A stretch of 12,026 bases of DNA. Origin: CAG-103 sp048217285 (GTDB taxonomy: Bacteria > Bacillota > Clostridia > Oscillospirales > Oscillospiraceae). Shown in pieces: positions 1 to 8,200 of this stretch. The position numbers and the translations under genes were made by a program. How positions within the stretch are numbered: position 1 is the first letter of the stretch; each line of letters opens with the position of its first letter. Below the pieces are notes generated by a model. It searched no databases, had not been told where the DNA came from, and saw only the letters and a list, made by a program, of their open reading frames with translations. Where the stretch lies: the NCBI GenBank assembly GCA_048217285.1, contig DBFWVW010000054.1, forward strand, positions 1 to 12,026. The letters are read 5' to 3'.

Positions 1-1
1 C

Positions 2-1066
2 TTTCTGGATGCCTTCAACGCCTGGCAGCTCGTGCGTGAGCTGAAAGCGGCGCTCGGACTGCCGGCAGCGGCCTCCTTTAAGCATGTGAGCCCGACCTCG
101 GCTGCGGCCGGCTTGCCGCTGTCGGGAACGCTCCGGCGCGCCTGCTTTGTCGATGACATTCCGGGGCTGGACGCGTCGCCCCTCGCGTGCGCCTATGCCC
201 GTGCCCGCGGCACGGACCGTCTGTGCTCGTTCGGCGATTGGGCCGCACTGTCGGATGTCTGCGACGTGACGACGGCACAGCTTTTGCAGCGCGAGGTGTC
301 CGACGGGGTCATTGCTCCGGGTTACACACCGGAGGCGCTGGAGATTCTCAAAACCAAGCGTAAGGGAAATTACAATATTGTCGAGATCGATCCGGCTTAT
401 GAGCCGGCGGCGCTGGAGCGCAAGCAGGTTTTTGGCGTCGTGTTTGAGCAGCAGCGCAACAGTGCACCCATCACGCGCGCTCTTCTGGAGAATCTCGTGA
501 CAGAAAATAAAACGCTGCCGGACAGCGCTGTGCGCGACCTGCTTGTAGCACTGATCACACTCAAATACACGCAGTCCAATTCTGTCTGCTATGCCGTCGA
601 CGGTCAGGCCATCGGTGTTGGGGCGGGGCAGCAGTCGCGCATCCATTGTACGCGCCTGGCAGGCACAAAGGCGGACACCTGGTTTTTGCGCCAGCACCCG
701 AAAGTGCTCGCGCTCCCGTTTCGGCCGGATATCCGCCGCCCGGATCGCGACAATGCGATTGACGGCTATATCAACAAAAGTGAAGAGGATATCTGTGCCG
801 ACGGCGTTTGGCAGCGCTATTTTACGGTCCGGCCGGAGCCGCTGACCGCAGAGGAGGCGGCAACATATCTCGCCGGCATTGACGGTGTGGCGCTCGCCAG
901 CGACGCTTTTTTCCCGTTTGATGACAACATTGTCCGCGCCCGGCGCAGCGGCGTGCGCTATGTGGCACAGCCCGGCGGTTCCATTCGGGATGATCTCGTG
1001 ATTGACCGCTGTGACCGGTATGGCATGGTCATGTCCTTTACCGGCCTGCGCCTGTTTCATCATTGA
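2..1066 (+). CDS. AICAR formyltransferase, stand-alone type (5' end missing)
   Basis: This enzyme transfers a formyl group from 10-formyl-tetrahydrofolate to AICAR, the next-to-last step of IMP synthesis. The reading frame is open from base 2, and the residues encoded before the first possible start (GTG at 32) already match the family (LDAFNAWQL), so the gene is cut by the window edge and about 354 residues are visible. The motif SFKHVSP (visible residues 25-31) supplies the Lys-His pair known from the transformylase active site. TQSNSVCYA, GAGQQSRIHCTRLAG and the ending QPGGSIRDD...TGLRLFHH also fit. The closing sequence and close spacing of motifs match the clostridial single-domain enzyme of about 390 residues better than the C-terminal half of bifunctional PurH, which usually ends in a different tail. 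From that comparison only about 35-40 residues should be missing, with no IMP cyclohydrolase domain. That last point is inference, since the upstream DNA is not visible. Confidence 0.94.
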   Translation, partial: FLDAFNAWQLVRELKAALGLPAAASFKHVSPTSAAAGLPLSGTLRRACFVDDIPGLDASPLACAYARARGTDRLCSFGDWAALSDVCDVTTAQLLQREVSDGVIAPGYTPEALEILKTKRKGNYNIVEIDPAYEPAALERKQVFGVVFEQQRNSAPITRALLENLVTENKTLPDSAVRDLLVALITLKYTQSNSVCYAVDGQAIGVGAGQQSRIHCTRLAGTKADTWFLRQHPKVLALPFRPDIRRPDRDNAIDGYINKSEEDICADGVWQRYFTVRPEPLTAEEAATYLAGIDGVALASDAFFPFDDNIVRARRSGVRYVAQPGGSIRDDLVIDRCDRYGMVMSFTGLRLFHH

Positions 1067-1080
1067 ATCCCGTGGTATTT

Positions 1081-1110
1081 GCGGCCGCCCGATGGGCGGC
1101 CGCTTTTCTA
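1081..1110 (+). terminator. Rho-independent terminator after the formyltransferase
   Basis: A perfect 10-bp GC-rich inverted repeat (GCGGCCGCCC, 3-base loop GAT, GGGCGGCCGC) is followed directly by TTTTCTAT. It begins 14 bases after the stop codon and ends before the marR promoter, so it should separate the purine gene from the exporter operon. Confidence 0.92.
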
Positions 1111-1147
1111 TACAAAATTTTAGCGTGTAAACAATCTGTGACATCTC

Positions 1148-1176
1148 TTGACTATTCAAATATCTGCCGCTATAAT
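1148..1176 (+). promoter_or_regulatory. Sigma-A-type promoter of the marR-ABC operon
   Basis: TTGACT at 1148-1153 and TATAAT at 1171-1176 are separated by exactly 17 bp, a near-perfect housekeeping promoter. Transcription would start at about 1182-1185, inside the palindrome at 1179-1190. Confidence 0.88.
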
Positions 1177-1178
1177 GC

Positions 1179-1190
1179 GTAGCGTGCTAC
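1179..1190. promoter_or_regulatory. Palindrome at the marR transcription start, likely MarR operator
   Basis: GTAGC-GT-GCTAC is an inverted repeat with two perfect 5-base arms around a 2-base centre. It begins 3 bases downstream of the -10 box and lies over the predicted transcription start. MarR-family dimers commonly bind short palindromes at their own promoters, so the position suggests autorepression of the operon. One TAGCGTG element occurs here at 1180-1186 and again at 1121-1127, which may be an extra half-site. Binding is inferred from position and symmetry only. Confidence 0.55.
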
Positions 1191-1207
1191 ACATTTGGAG
1201 GTGTGTC

Positions 1208-1627
1208 ATGGAGCAATTCCAAATCGGATGTCTATTAAAAAGGATCACGGATAAGATCAAAGTGCGGGCAGATGCCAAGCTTGCGCAGCAGGGGCTGACC
1301 TTGACGCAAAGCCGCGTTCTGGGCTATCTGGACCACAACGGCGGTCAGGCAACGCAAAAGGAGATCGAAGGCTTCCTGCAGGTGTCGCACCCGACGGTAG
1401 CGGGCATCATCAACCGCATGGAGCAAAACGGCTTCGTGCACTGCTGGCTTGATCCGGCTGACAAACGCAGCAAAATCGTCTGCCAGACAGAGCGTTCTGC
1501 GGAGATCGCGCACGAGATGCAGGCCACGATCCAATCGACGGAGCAGCAGATGCTGCGCTCGCTGACGCCGGAACAGATCGCGGCGCTGGAATCGGCGCTG
1601 CGCACGATTTATGCCGATCTTGACTGA
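1208..1627 (+). CDS. MarR-family transcriptional regulator
   Basis: This is a 139-residue winged helix-turn-helix regulator of usual MarR length. I chose ATG 1208 because GGAGGTG at 1197-1203 precedes it at good spacing; upstream in-frame starts would lie within the promoter. Residues 30-45 (LTLTQSRVLGYLDHNG) form the typical helix leading to the DNA-binding domain. Residues 49-75 hold the helix-turn-helix (TQKEIEGFLQVSHPTVAGII), and residues 82-91 the wing with the family's D-x-R signature (DPADKRSKIV). N- and C-terminal helices would form the dimer interface. It is the first gene of an operon with two ABC exporter subunits 30 bases downstream, so it probably represses the operon until an exporter substrate or related ligand binds. 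The ligand cannot be read from the sequence. Cysteines at 8, 79 and 92 are present, but I cannot say whether they sense redox state. Confidence 0.93.
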   Translation: MEQFQIGCLLKRITDKIKVRADAKLAQQGLTLTQSRVLGYLDHNGGQATQKEIEGFLQVSHPTVAGIINRMEQNGFVHCWLDPADKRSKIVCQTERSAEIAHEMQATIQSTEQQMLRSLTPEQIAALESALRTIYADLD

Positions 1628-1657
1628 TCGGTCTGTGATTCAGGAAGGAGGAAATCC

Positions 1658-3409
1658 ATGCTTCATACATTATCCCGCAGTCTGCGGGAAAACAAAAGCC
1701 CGGCGCTTGTGACGGTTCTGCTCTCAGCGCTGGAGGTCGTGTTCGAGATCGTGATCCCGCTGTATATGTCCAACCTCATTGATTTCGGTATTGAGGGCGG
1801 CAGCATGGCGGCGGTCTGGAAGTTTGGCGTGTTCTTGCTGCTGCTGGCGGCGCTTCAGCTCGCGACCGGTGTGCTCGCTGCACGTATTGCAGCGCGTGCG
1901 TCAGTCGGCTTTGCTGCAAATCTGCGTGAGGATATGTACGATAATGTGCAGACCTTCGCGTTTTCCAACATTGACAAGTTTTCCACTGCGTCCATCGTCA
2001 CGCGCCTGACAACGGACGTCACAAACGTGCAGAACGCATTTCAGATGCTCATGCGCATGGCGATTCGTTCGCCGGTCATGCTGATTTTCTCCATGATCGT
2101 GTCGTTCCGCATCAGCCGTGAGATCTCAATGACATTCCTGATCATTCTGCCGATCCTTGCCGTGGCGTTGTTTTTCATCATCTGCAGCGTGTTCCCGATT
2201 TTTTCGCGTGTTTTCCGCACGTATGATGAACTCAACAATGTCGTGCAGGAGAACGTCCGCGGCATCCGCGTCGTGAAATCTTTTAATCAGGAGCAGCACG
2301 AGATCCATAAATTCGATGCCATTTCCGAGCGTATTTATCAGGACTTTTCCAAGGGCGAGCGGCTCATCACGCTCAATGCGCCGCTGATGCAGTCGTGCAT
2401 CTATGCATGTATGATTATCATCTCCTGGCTTGGCGCCAAGGCGATCATTGCCAGCGGCAACGACCCGGCGCTCGGCCTGACGACCGGCAACCTTACCGCG
2501 CTCATCACGTATGCCATGCAGATCCTCACGAGTTTGATGATGCTGTCCATGGTCTTTGCTATGCTGACGATCTCGCTGTCGTCCGCACGCCGTATTGCCG
2601 AAGTGCTGGAAGAAAAGACGGACATTCAGAATCCGGAGCAGCCGGTCATGGATGTGCGCGACGGCACCATTGATTTTGACCATGTGAGCTTTGTTTACGC
2701 ATCCAAGGCGGATAAAAAGGTGCTCGATGACATTGACCTGCATATCCGCTCCGGTGAGACGATCGGCGTCATCGGCGGAACGGGATCGTCCAAATCCTCG
2801 TTTGTGCAGCTCATTCCGCGCCTGTACGATGTCACCGGCGGCAAGCTGATGCTCGGCGGCGTAGATGTGCGTGAGTATGATCTCGAGACCCTGCGCAGCG
2901 CCGTTGCCATGGTGCTTCAGAAAAACGAGCTGTTTTCCGGCACGATCACGGAGAATCTCCGCTGGGGCAATGAGAATGCCACGGACGAGGAGATCCGCCA
3001 TGCCTGTGTACTTGCGTGCGCAGATGAGTTCATCTCCGCCATGCCGGATGGCTATGATACCTATATCGAGCAGGGCGGCACGAACGTCTCCGGCGGCCAG
3101 AAGCAGCGCCTGTGCATCGCCCGCGCGCTGCTGAAAAAGCCGAAGGTGCTGATTCTGGATGACTCGACGAGCGCTGTCGATACGCGCACGGATGCGCAGA
3201 TCCAGCAGGCCTTTTCGACCTATATTCCGGAAACGACAAAGATCATCATCGCACAGCGTATCAGCTCCGTGCAGAATGCGGACCGTATCGTTGTGCTCAA
3301 CGATGGGCACATCGACGCCGTCGGCTGCCATGATGAGCTGCTGCGCACGTGCGCGATCTACCGGGAAGTATATGAGTCCCAGCAGAAGGGAGGCGAGGAC
3401 GATGCATGA
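1658..3409 (+). CDS. ABC exporter half-transporter with degenerate ATP site (first subunit)
   Basis: This 583-residue membrane protein has an N-terminal exporter domain with about six hydrophobic segments (roughly residues 16-36, 53-75, 133-152, 157-180, 245-268, 283-306) and a C-terminal ATPase domain. The Walker A motif is GGTGSSKSS (373-381), with Ser in place of the usual Gly before Lys. The signature is VSGGQ (477-481). The Walker B aspartate D501 is followed by D502 instead of the catalytic Glu, and the switch-loop His is replaced by Gln533 (IIAQRISS). These changes are the known marks of the non-hydrolysing site in heterodimeric exporters of the TM287/288 and BmrCD type. The start ATG 1658 has a strong site, AGGAAGGAGG at 1642-1651. 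It overlaps the second subunit gene by 8 bases. A multidrug or peptide exporter role is likely; the substrate is unknown. Confidence 0.95.
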   Translation: MLHTLSRSLRENKSPALVTVLLSALEVVFEIVIPLYMSNLIDFGIEGGSMAAVWKFGVFLLLLAALQLATGVLAARIAARASVGFAANLREDMYDNVQTFAFSNIDKFSTASIVTRLTTDVTNVQNAFQMLMRMAIRSPVMLIFSMIVSFRISREISMTFLIILPILAVALFFIICSVFPIFSRVFRTYDELNNVVQENVRGIRVVKSFNQEQHEIHKFDAISERIYQDFSKGERLITLNAPLMQSCIYACMIIISWLGAKAIIASGNDPALGLTTGNLTALITYAMQILTSLMMLSMVFAMLTISLSSARRIAEVLEEKTDIQNPEQPVMDVRDGTIDFDHVSFVYASKADKKVLDDIDLHIRSGETIGVIGGTGSSKSSFVQLIPRLYDVTGGKLMLGGVDVREYDLETLRSAVAMVLQKNELFSGTITENLRWGNENATDEEIRHACVLACADEFISAMPDGYDTYIEQGGTNVSGGQKQRLCIARALLKKPKVLILDDSTSAVDTRTDAQIQQAFSTYIPETTKIIIAQRISSVQNADRIVVLNDGHIDAVGCHDELLRTCAIYREVYESQQKGGEDDA

Positions 3410-5291
3410 ACGCCCGAAGTTTGATTCTCAGACACTCAAGCGCCTGCTGTCGTATATGCGCGCTTATAAGGGCACACTCGTGCTCGTGACCATTTGCATT
3501 TTGCTCAGTGCGGTCGCCGGTGCGGCCTCATCCATGTTCCTGCAGAAGCTGATCGACGGCTATATTGTCCCCATGCTCGGCACGGCGTCGCCGGACTTTT
3601 CCGGTCTGATCCGCGCACTGATCACGATTGGCTGTGTGTACCTCATCGGCATACTGTCCACATGGCTGTATAACCGCCGCATGGTTACGATCGCACAGGG
3701 TACGCTCAAGCGGATCCGCGACGAGATGTTTGAAAAGATGCAGCGCCTGCCAATCCGCTATTTCGACACGCACACGCACGGCGACATCATGAGCCTGTAT
3801 ACGAATGATACCGATACGCTGCGCCAGATGATCGCACAGTCCATGGCCCAGCTCGTGTCGTCGGTGTTTACGCTGGTAGCGGTGTTTTTCTGCATGCTGT
3901 ATATCAGCGTCTGGCTGACGCTGATCGTCTGCGCGGTCATGGCGCTCATCCTGTTGTTTGTGCGCAAGCTCACCGGCCGCATCGGCGGTTACTTCATGGC
4001 GCAGCAGACAGCGCTGGCAGATCTCAACGGCTATGTCGAGGAAATGGTCAACGGCCAGAAAGTCATCAAGGTGTTCTGCCACGAAGAGCAGAGCAAAGAA
4101 GAGCTGCGCCGCCGCAACCGCATCTGGGCAGAAAACGCCGCACGCGCCAGTGGCATGGCCAACAGCATGATGCCAATGATGAACGCCGTCGGATACCTGC
4201 AGTATGTCATCATCGCCGTCGTCGGTGGTACGATGGCCATTGCCGGTACGCCGAATCTCGGCCTGACCGGTCTGAATACGCTCTCGCTCGGCATGATCGC
4301 ATCGTTTTTGACGCTCTCGCGCGGGTTTACGAACCCCATCTCGCAGATTTCCAACCAGTTTAACTCCATCGTCACGGCGTTGGCCGGTGCGTCGCGCATC
4401 TTCGCATTCATGGATGCGCAGCCGGAGACGGACGATGGATATGTGACGCTTGTCAATGCCAGGGAGGAAAACGGCGCGCTTGTCGAGGCCGACCACCATA
4501 CCGGCCTCTGGGCGTGGAAACATCCGCACGGTGACGGTACGCTCACGTATACGAAGCTCGAGGGCCGCGTCGTGTTCGACCACGTGGACTTCGGCTACAC
4601 GCCGGACAAGGAAGTCCTGCACGATATCACGCTCTATGCCGAGCCCGGCCAGAAGGTGGCCTTTGTCGGTGCGACCGGCGCTGGCAAGACAACGATCACG
4701 AACCTCATCAACCGCTTCTATGACATTGCCGACGGCAAGATCCGCTATGACGGCATCAATATCAATAAGATTTGCAAGGCCGATCTGCGCCGCAGTCTCG
4801 GCATTGTGCTCCAGGACGTGAACCTCTTCACCGGCACCGTCATGGAAAACATCCGTTACGGCAATCCGGACGCGACAGATGATGAATGCATCGCGGCGGC
4901 GAAGCTCGCAAACGCTGATCGCTTCATCCGTATGCTGCCGGACGGCTATAACACCATGCTCAAAGGTGACGGCAGCGGTCTGAGCCAGGGCCAGCGCCAG
5001 CTGCTGAGCATTGCGCGTGCGGCCGTGTCCGACCCGCCGGTCATGATCCTCGACGAGGCGACCAGCTCCATCGACACCCGTACGGAGGCGCTCGTGCAGA
5101 ACGGCATGGATAAGCTCATGGAGGGCCGCACGGTGTTCGTCATCGCGCACCGGCTCTCGACGGTCAAAAATGCTGACGTGATCATGGTGCTCGACCACGG
5201 CCGCATTATTGAGCGCGGCAGCCATGAAAAGCTCATCGCCGAAAAGGGCGTGTACTACCAGCTCTATACCGGCGCGTTCGAGCTCGAATAA
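3402..5291 (+). CDS. ABC exporter half-transporter with canonical ATPase residues (second subunit)
   Basis: This is a 629-residue partner of the preceding transporter. The start ATG 3402 lies inside the end of the upstream gene and follows AAGGGAGG at 3386-3393; the frame is open further upstream, but that part overlaps the first subunit. The membrane domain has about six hydrophobic segments in residues 25-310. A linker at about residues 340-386, rich in Asp, Glu, His and Trp, separates it from the ATPase domain and is longer than in many exporters. Motifs are Walker A GATGAGKTT (423-431), signature LSQGQ (527-531) with Gln replacing the first signature Gly, Walker B ILDE with D551 and E552, and switch His583 (IAHRLST). 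The catalytic Glu and His are intact, while the signature that would face the partner's degenerate site is altered. The two proteins should therefore form one heterodimer with a single competent ATP site. Export substrate is unknown. Confidence 0.95.
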   Translation: MHERPKFDSQTLKRLLSYMRAYKGTLVLVTICILLSAVAGAASSMFLQKLIDGYIVPMLGTASPDFSGLIRALITIGCVYLIGILSTWLYNRRMVTIAQGTLKRIRDEMFEKMQRLPIRYFDTHTHGDIMSLYTNDTDTLRQMIAQSMAQLVSSVFTLVAVFFCMLYISVWLTLIVCAVMALILLFVRKLTGRIGGYFMAQQTALADLNGYVEEMVNGQKVIKVFCHEEQSKEELRRRNRIWAENAARASGMANSMMPMMNAVGYLQYVIIAVVGGTMAIAGTPNLGLTGLNTLSLGMIASFLTLSRGFTNPISQISNQFNSIVTALAGASRIFAFMDAQPETDDGYVTLVNAREENGALVEADHHTGLWAWKHPHGDGTLTYTKLEGRVVFDHVDFGYTPDKEVLHDITLYAEPGQKVAFVGATGAGKTTITNLINRFYDIADGKIRYDGININKICKADLRRSLGIVLQDVNLFTGTVMENIRYGNPDATDDECIAAAKLANADRFIRMLPDGYNTMLKGDGSGLSQGQRQLLSIARAAVSDPPVMILDEATSSIDTRTEALVQNGMDKLMEGRTVFVIAHRLSTVKNADVIMVLDHGRIIERGSHEKLIAEKGVYYQLYTGAFELE

Positions 5292-5299
5292 ATTTCCTG

Positions 5300-5329
5300 C
5301 GCGCCCCTTGCAAGCCGGTAGGGGGCGCG
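5300..5329. repeat. Inverted repeat overlapping the PPC-gene promoter
   Basis: CGCGCCCC at 5300-5307 and GGGGCGCG at 5322-5329 are perfect 8-base arms around a 14-base loop. The loop begins with the -35 box TTGCAA. There is no T-run after it on either strand, so it is a poor intrinsic terminator. It starts 8 bases after the stop of the second ABC gene. It could slow or end read-through from the exporter operon, or act as an operator; the sequence does not decide between these. Confidence 0.5.
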
Positions 5330-5336
5330 GTATAAT
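5308..5336 (+). promoter_or_regulatory. Sigma-A-type promoter of the PPC-domain gene
   Basis: TTGCAA at 5308-5313 and TATAAT at 5331-5336 are 17 bp apart. The perfect -10 box and spacing make a start at about 5342-5344 likely, giving a leader of roughly 25 bases before ATG 5367. Confidence 0.72.
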
Positions 5337-5366
5337 CCAGATAAACGAAGCCAAAGGAGGAGACCC

Positions 5367-5786
5367 ATGGAGTATCGAAGATTTGGAAACACCATCGTCG
5401 CCCGCATCGACCGCGGTGAAGAGGTGCTCGAGCAGGTCAAGGCGATCGCGCAGGCCGAGCAGATCAAGCTGGCGAGTGTACAGGCACTTGGTGCGGTCGG
5501 TGAATTCACGGTCGGTGTGTTCCACACGGCCGAGAAGCAGTACCATGCCAATTCGTTCGCGGGCGATTTTGAGATCGTCTCGCTGACCGGCACGATCAAT
5601 ACGATGGACGGCGCGTTTTACACGCACCTGCACATGAGCGCCGGTAATGAGAAGGGTGAGGTGTTCGGCGGGCATCTGAACCGCGCCGTCATCAGCGCCA
5701 CCTGTGAGATGGTCATTACCGTCATCGACGGCCGGGTGGACCGCTTCCACAGCGAGGAGATCGGCTTGAACCTGTTCCAATTCTAA
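5367..5786 (+). CDS. PPC-domain (DUF296) DNA-binding-type protein
   Basis: This 139-residue protein consists of a single PPC domain, also called DUF296. The same fold occurs in plant AT-hook proteins and alone in many bacteria and archaea, where it forms trimers. The diagnostic features are THLHMSAGNEKGEVFGGHL-like residues at about 86-104, with His87, His89 and His103 positioned like the metal-binding histidines of the family, and the N-terminal pattern FGNTIVARIDRGEEV. AAAGGAGGAG at 5353-5362 places the start at ATG 5367. It has its own promoter and terminator, so it is a single-gene unit between the exporter and suf operons. Family annotation calls bacterial members predicted DNA-binding proteins, but no AT-hook or other DNA-binding tail is visible here, so the cellular role is not known. 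Confidence 0.9.
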   Translation: MEYRRFGNTIVARIDRGEEVLEQVKAIAQAEQIKLASVQALGAVGEFTVGVFHTAEKQYHANSFAGDFEIVSLTGTINTMDGAFYTHLHMSAGNEKGEVFGGHLNRAVISATCEMVITVIDGRVDRFHSEEIGLNLFQF

Positions 5787-5801
5787 AAATTTGTGTCAAA
5801 A

Positions 5802-5835
5802 GTGCGCGCGGTTTTCCGACCGTGCGCGCTTTTTT
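5802..5835 (+). terminator. Rho-independent terminator after the PPC-domain gene
   Basis: An 11-bp stem (GTGCGCGCGGT at 5802-5812 with ACCGTGCGCGC at 5819-5829, two G-U pairs, loop TTTCCG) is followed by six Ts at 5830-5835. Confidence 0.92.
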
Positions 5836-5850
5836 GCTGTCATTGCTCCT

Positions 5851-5875
5851 TATTCCTATTGACAACATGGGAATA
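5851..5875. promoter_or_regulatory. Operator-like inverted repeat around the suf -35 box
   Basis: TATTCC at 5851-5856 and GGAATA at 5870-5875 are perfect inverted arms separated by 13 bases, and the -35 box lies between them. Allowing one mismatch, the arms extend to 8 bases. An A/T-rich block plus CC, 13 bases, then GG plus an A/T-rich block is the outer layout of the type 2 IscR site described in E. coli, although the inner conserved bases of that site are not matched. A repressor bound here would block RNA polymerase. No regulator gene is present in the window, so which protein binds is unknown. Confidence 0.5.
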
Positions 5876-5887
5876 AAGGCATATAAT
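5859..5887 (+). promoter_or_regulatory. Consensus sigma-A-type promoter of the suf operon
   Basis: TTGACA at 5859-5864 and TATAAT at 5882-5887 with exactly 17 bp between them are a full match to the housekeeping consensus. The transcript should start at about 5893-5895, leaving an untranslated leader of about 110 nt before sufC. Confidence 0.93.
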
Positions 5888-5956
5888 TCACGGCGTAGAG
5901 GTAGGGATTTCGTGTCAAACCGTCCAGAGCCTCTCGGAATTTGTGTATATGATGCA

Positions 5957-5976
5957 GCCGCGCCACCCGGCGCGGC
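5957..5976 (+). repeat. GC-rich hairpin in the suf leader RNA
   Basis: GCCGCGCC at 5957-5964 and GGCGCGGC at 5969-5976 form a perfect 8-bp stem with a 4-base loop (ACCC). No T-run follows, so it is not a terminator. It ends 14 bases before the sufC ribosome binding site GGAGGA (5991-5996) and could stabilise the message or affect initiation. I recognise no known riboswitch class in the leader. Confidence 0.6.
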
Positions 5977-6003
5977 CTGCCATTGGGAACGGAGGACGCA
6001 TAT

Positions 6004-6750
6004 ATGAACAGCAATCTGCTTGAAGTCAGCGATCTGCACGTGAGCGCAGGTGAAAAGGAGATCCTGCACGGTGTGGATCTGACCGTCGGCAAGGACGAGA
6101 CGCACGTGCTCATGGGGCCGAACGGCACCGGTAAGTCCACGCTCGGCTACGCGATTACCGGCAACCCGGAGTACACGGTCACGGCCGGTAGGATCATTTT
6201 TGACGGCGAGGATATTACGGAACTGCCGGTCAACGAGCGCGCAAAAAAGGGCATTTTTCTGTCCTTTCAGAACCCGCTTGAGGTGCCCGGCGTGACGCTC
6301 AGCGCCTTTATCCGCAGCGCGCTGGAGCAGAAGACCGGCAAGCGCATCCGCCTCTGGGACTTCAAGAAGAAGCTCGCCGAGACCATGCAGCTGCTGGCGA
6401 TGGACGCTTCCTACGCAGAGCGTGACCTGAACGTGGGCTTTTCCGGCGGCGAGAAGAAGAAAGCGGAAATCTTGCAGATGCTCATGCTTGAGCCGAAGCT
6501 CGCCATTCTCGATGAGACCGACTCCGGCCTGGACGTGGACGCGGTGCGCACGGTCTCCAAGGGTGTGCAGCTCTATCGCGAGCGTGTGCATGGATCGCTG
6601 CTCATCATCACGCACAGCACACGTATACTCGAAGCGCTGACGGTGGACGCCGCGCACATTATGGAAAAGGGTGTCATCGTGAAAAACGGGGATGCATCGC
6701 TCGTCGATACCATCAACGAAAACGGCTTTGGCGGCATCCAGGCAGACTGA
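6004..6750 (+). CDS. sufC: SufC, Fe-S cluster assembly ATPase
   Basis: SufC is the soluble ABC-type ATPase of the SufBCD scaffold that assembles Fe-S clusters in the cytoplasm; ATP binding drives a shape change in SufB and SufD. The 248-residue length is normal. Walker A is GPNGTGKST (38-46), the signature is FSGGEKKK (146-153), which is the SufC version, Walker B is ILDETDSGLD with D170 and E171, and the switch His is H204. There is no membrane domain, unlike the exporter ATPases upstream. ATG 6004 follows GGAGGA at 5991-5996 at 7-base spacing; an in-frame TTG at 5983 lies upstream of that site and is unlikely. It is the first gene of a sufCBDSU operon with a strong promoter at 5859-5887. 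Confidence 0.97.
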   Translation: MNSNLLEVSDLHVSAGEKEILHGVDLTVGKDETHVLMGPNGTGKSTLGYAITGNPEYTVTAGRIIFDGEDITELPVNERAKKGIFLSFQNPLEVPGVTLSAFIRSALEQKTGKRIRLWDFKKKLAETMQLLAMDASYAERDLNVGFSGGEKKKAEILQMLMLEPKLAILDETDSGLDVDAVRTVSKGVQLYRERVHGSLLIITHSTRILEALTVDAAHIMEKGVIVKNGDASLVDTINENGFGGIQAD

Positions 6751-6766
6751 AAGCGAGGCGATCCGA

Positions 6767-8173
<1,407 letters not shown>

Positions 8174-8200
8174 CCGCACATTCCGAAAGGAGGGAATATC

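Noticed and set aside
1148..1207. A longer MarR protein starting at TTG 1148
   Set aside because: The TTG is the first half of the -35 box, so the extra codons lie upstream of the transcription start. ATG 1208 has a good ribosome binding site.
3159..3401. An N-terminal extension of the second ABC protein
   Set aside because: The extra 81 codons overlap the Walker B and C-terminal part of the first ABC gene in another frame and encode an Arg/Ser-rich sequence without resemblance to exporters. ATG 3402 has a proper ribosome binding site.
3528..5780. A 750-codon open frame on the - strand across the second ABC gene and the PPC gene
   Set aside because: It runs antisense to two well-supported genes, its product is rich in His, Asp, Arg and Val with no recognisable domain, and it crosses two transcription units. 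It is explained by the codon bias of the + strand genes, as are the long - strand frames at 2126-3331, 5722-6657 and 7550-8953.
5949..6023. A 24-codon frame in the suf leader overlapping the sufC start, a possible leader peptide
   Set aside because: No convincing ribosome binding site precedes ATG 5949, the product lacks runs of Cys or another regulatory residue, and the coding stretch is mostly the GC hairpin.
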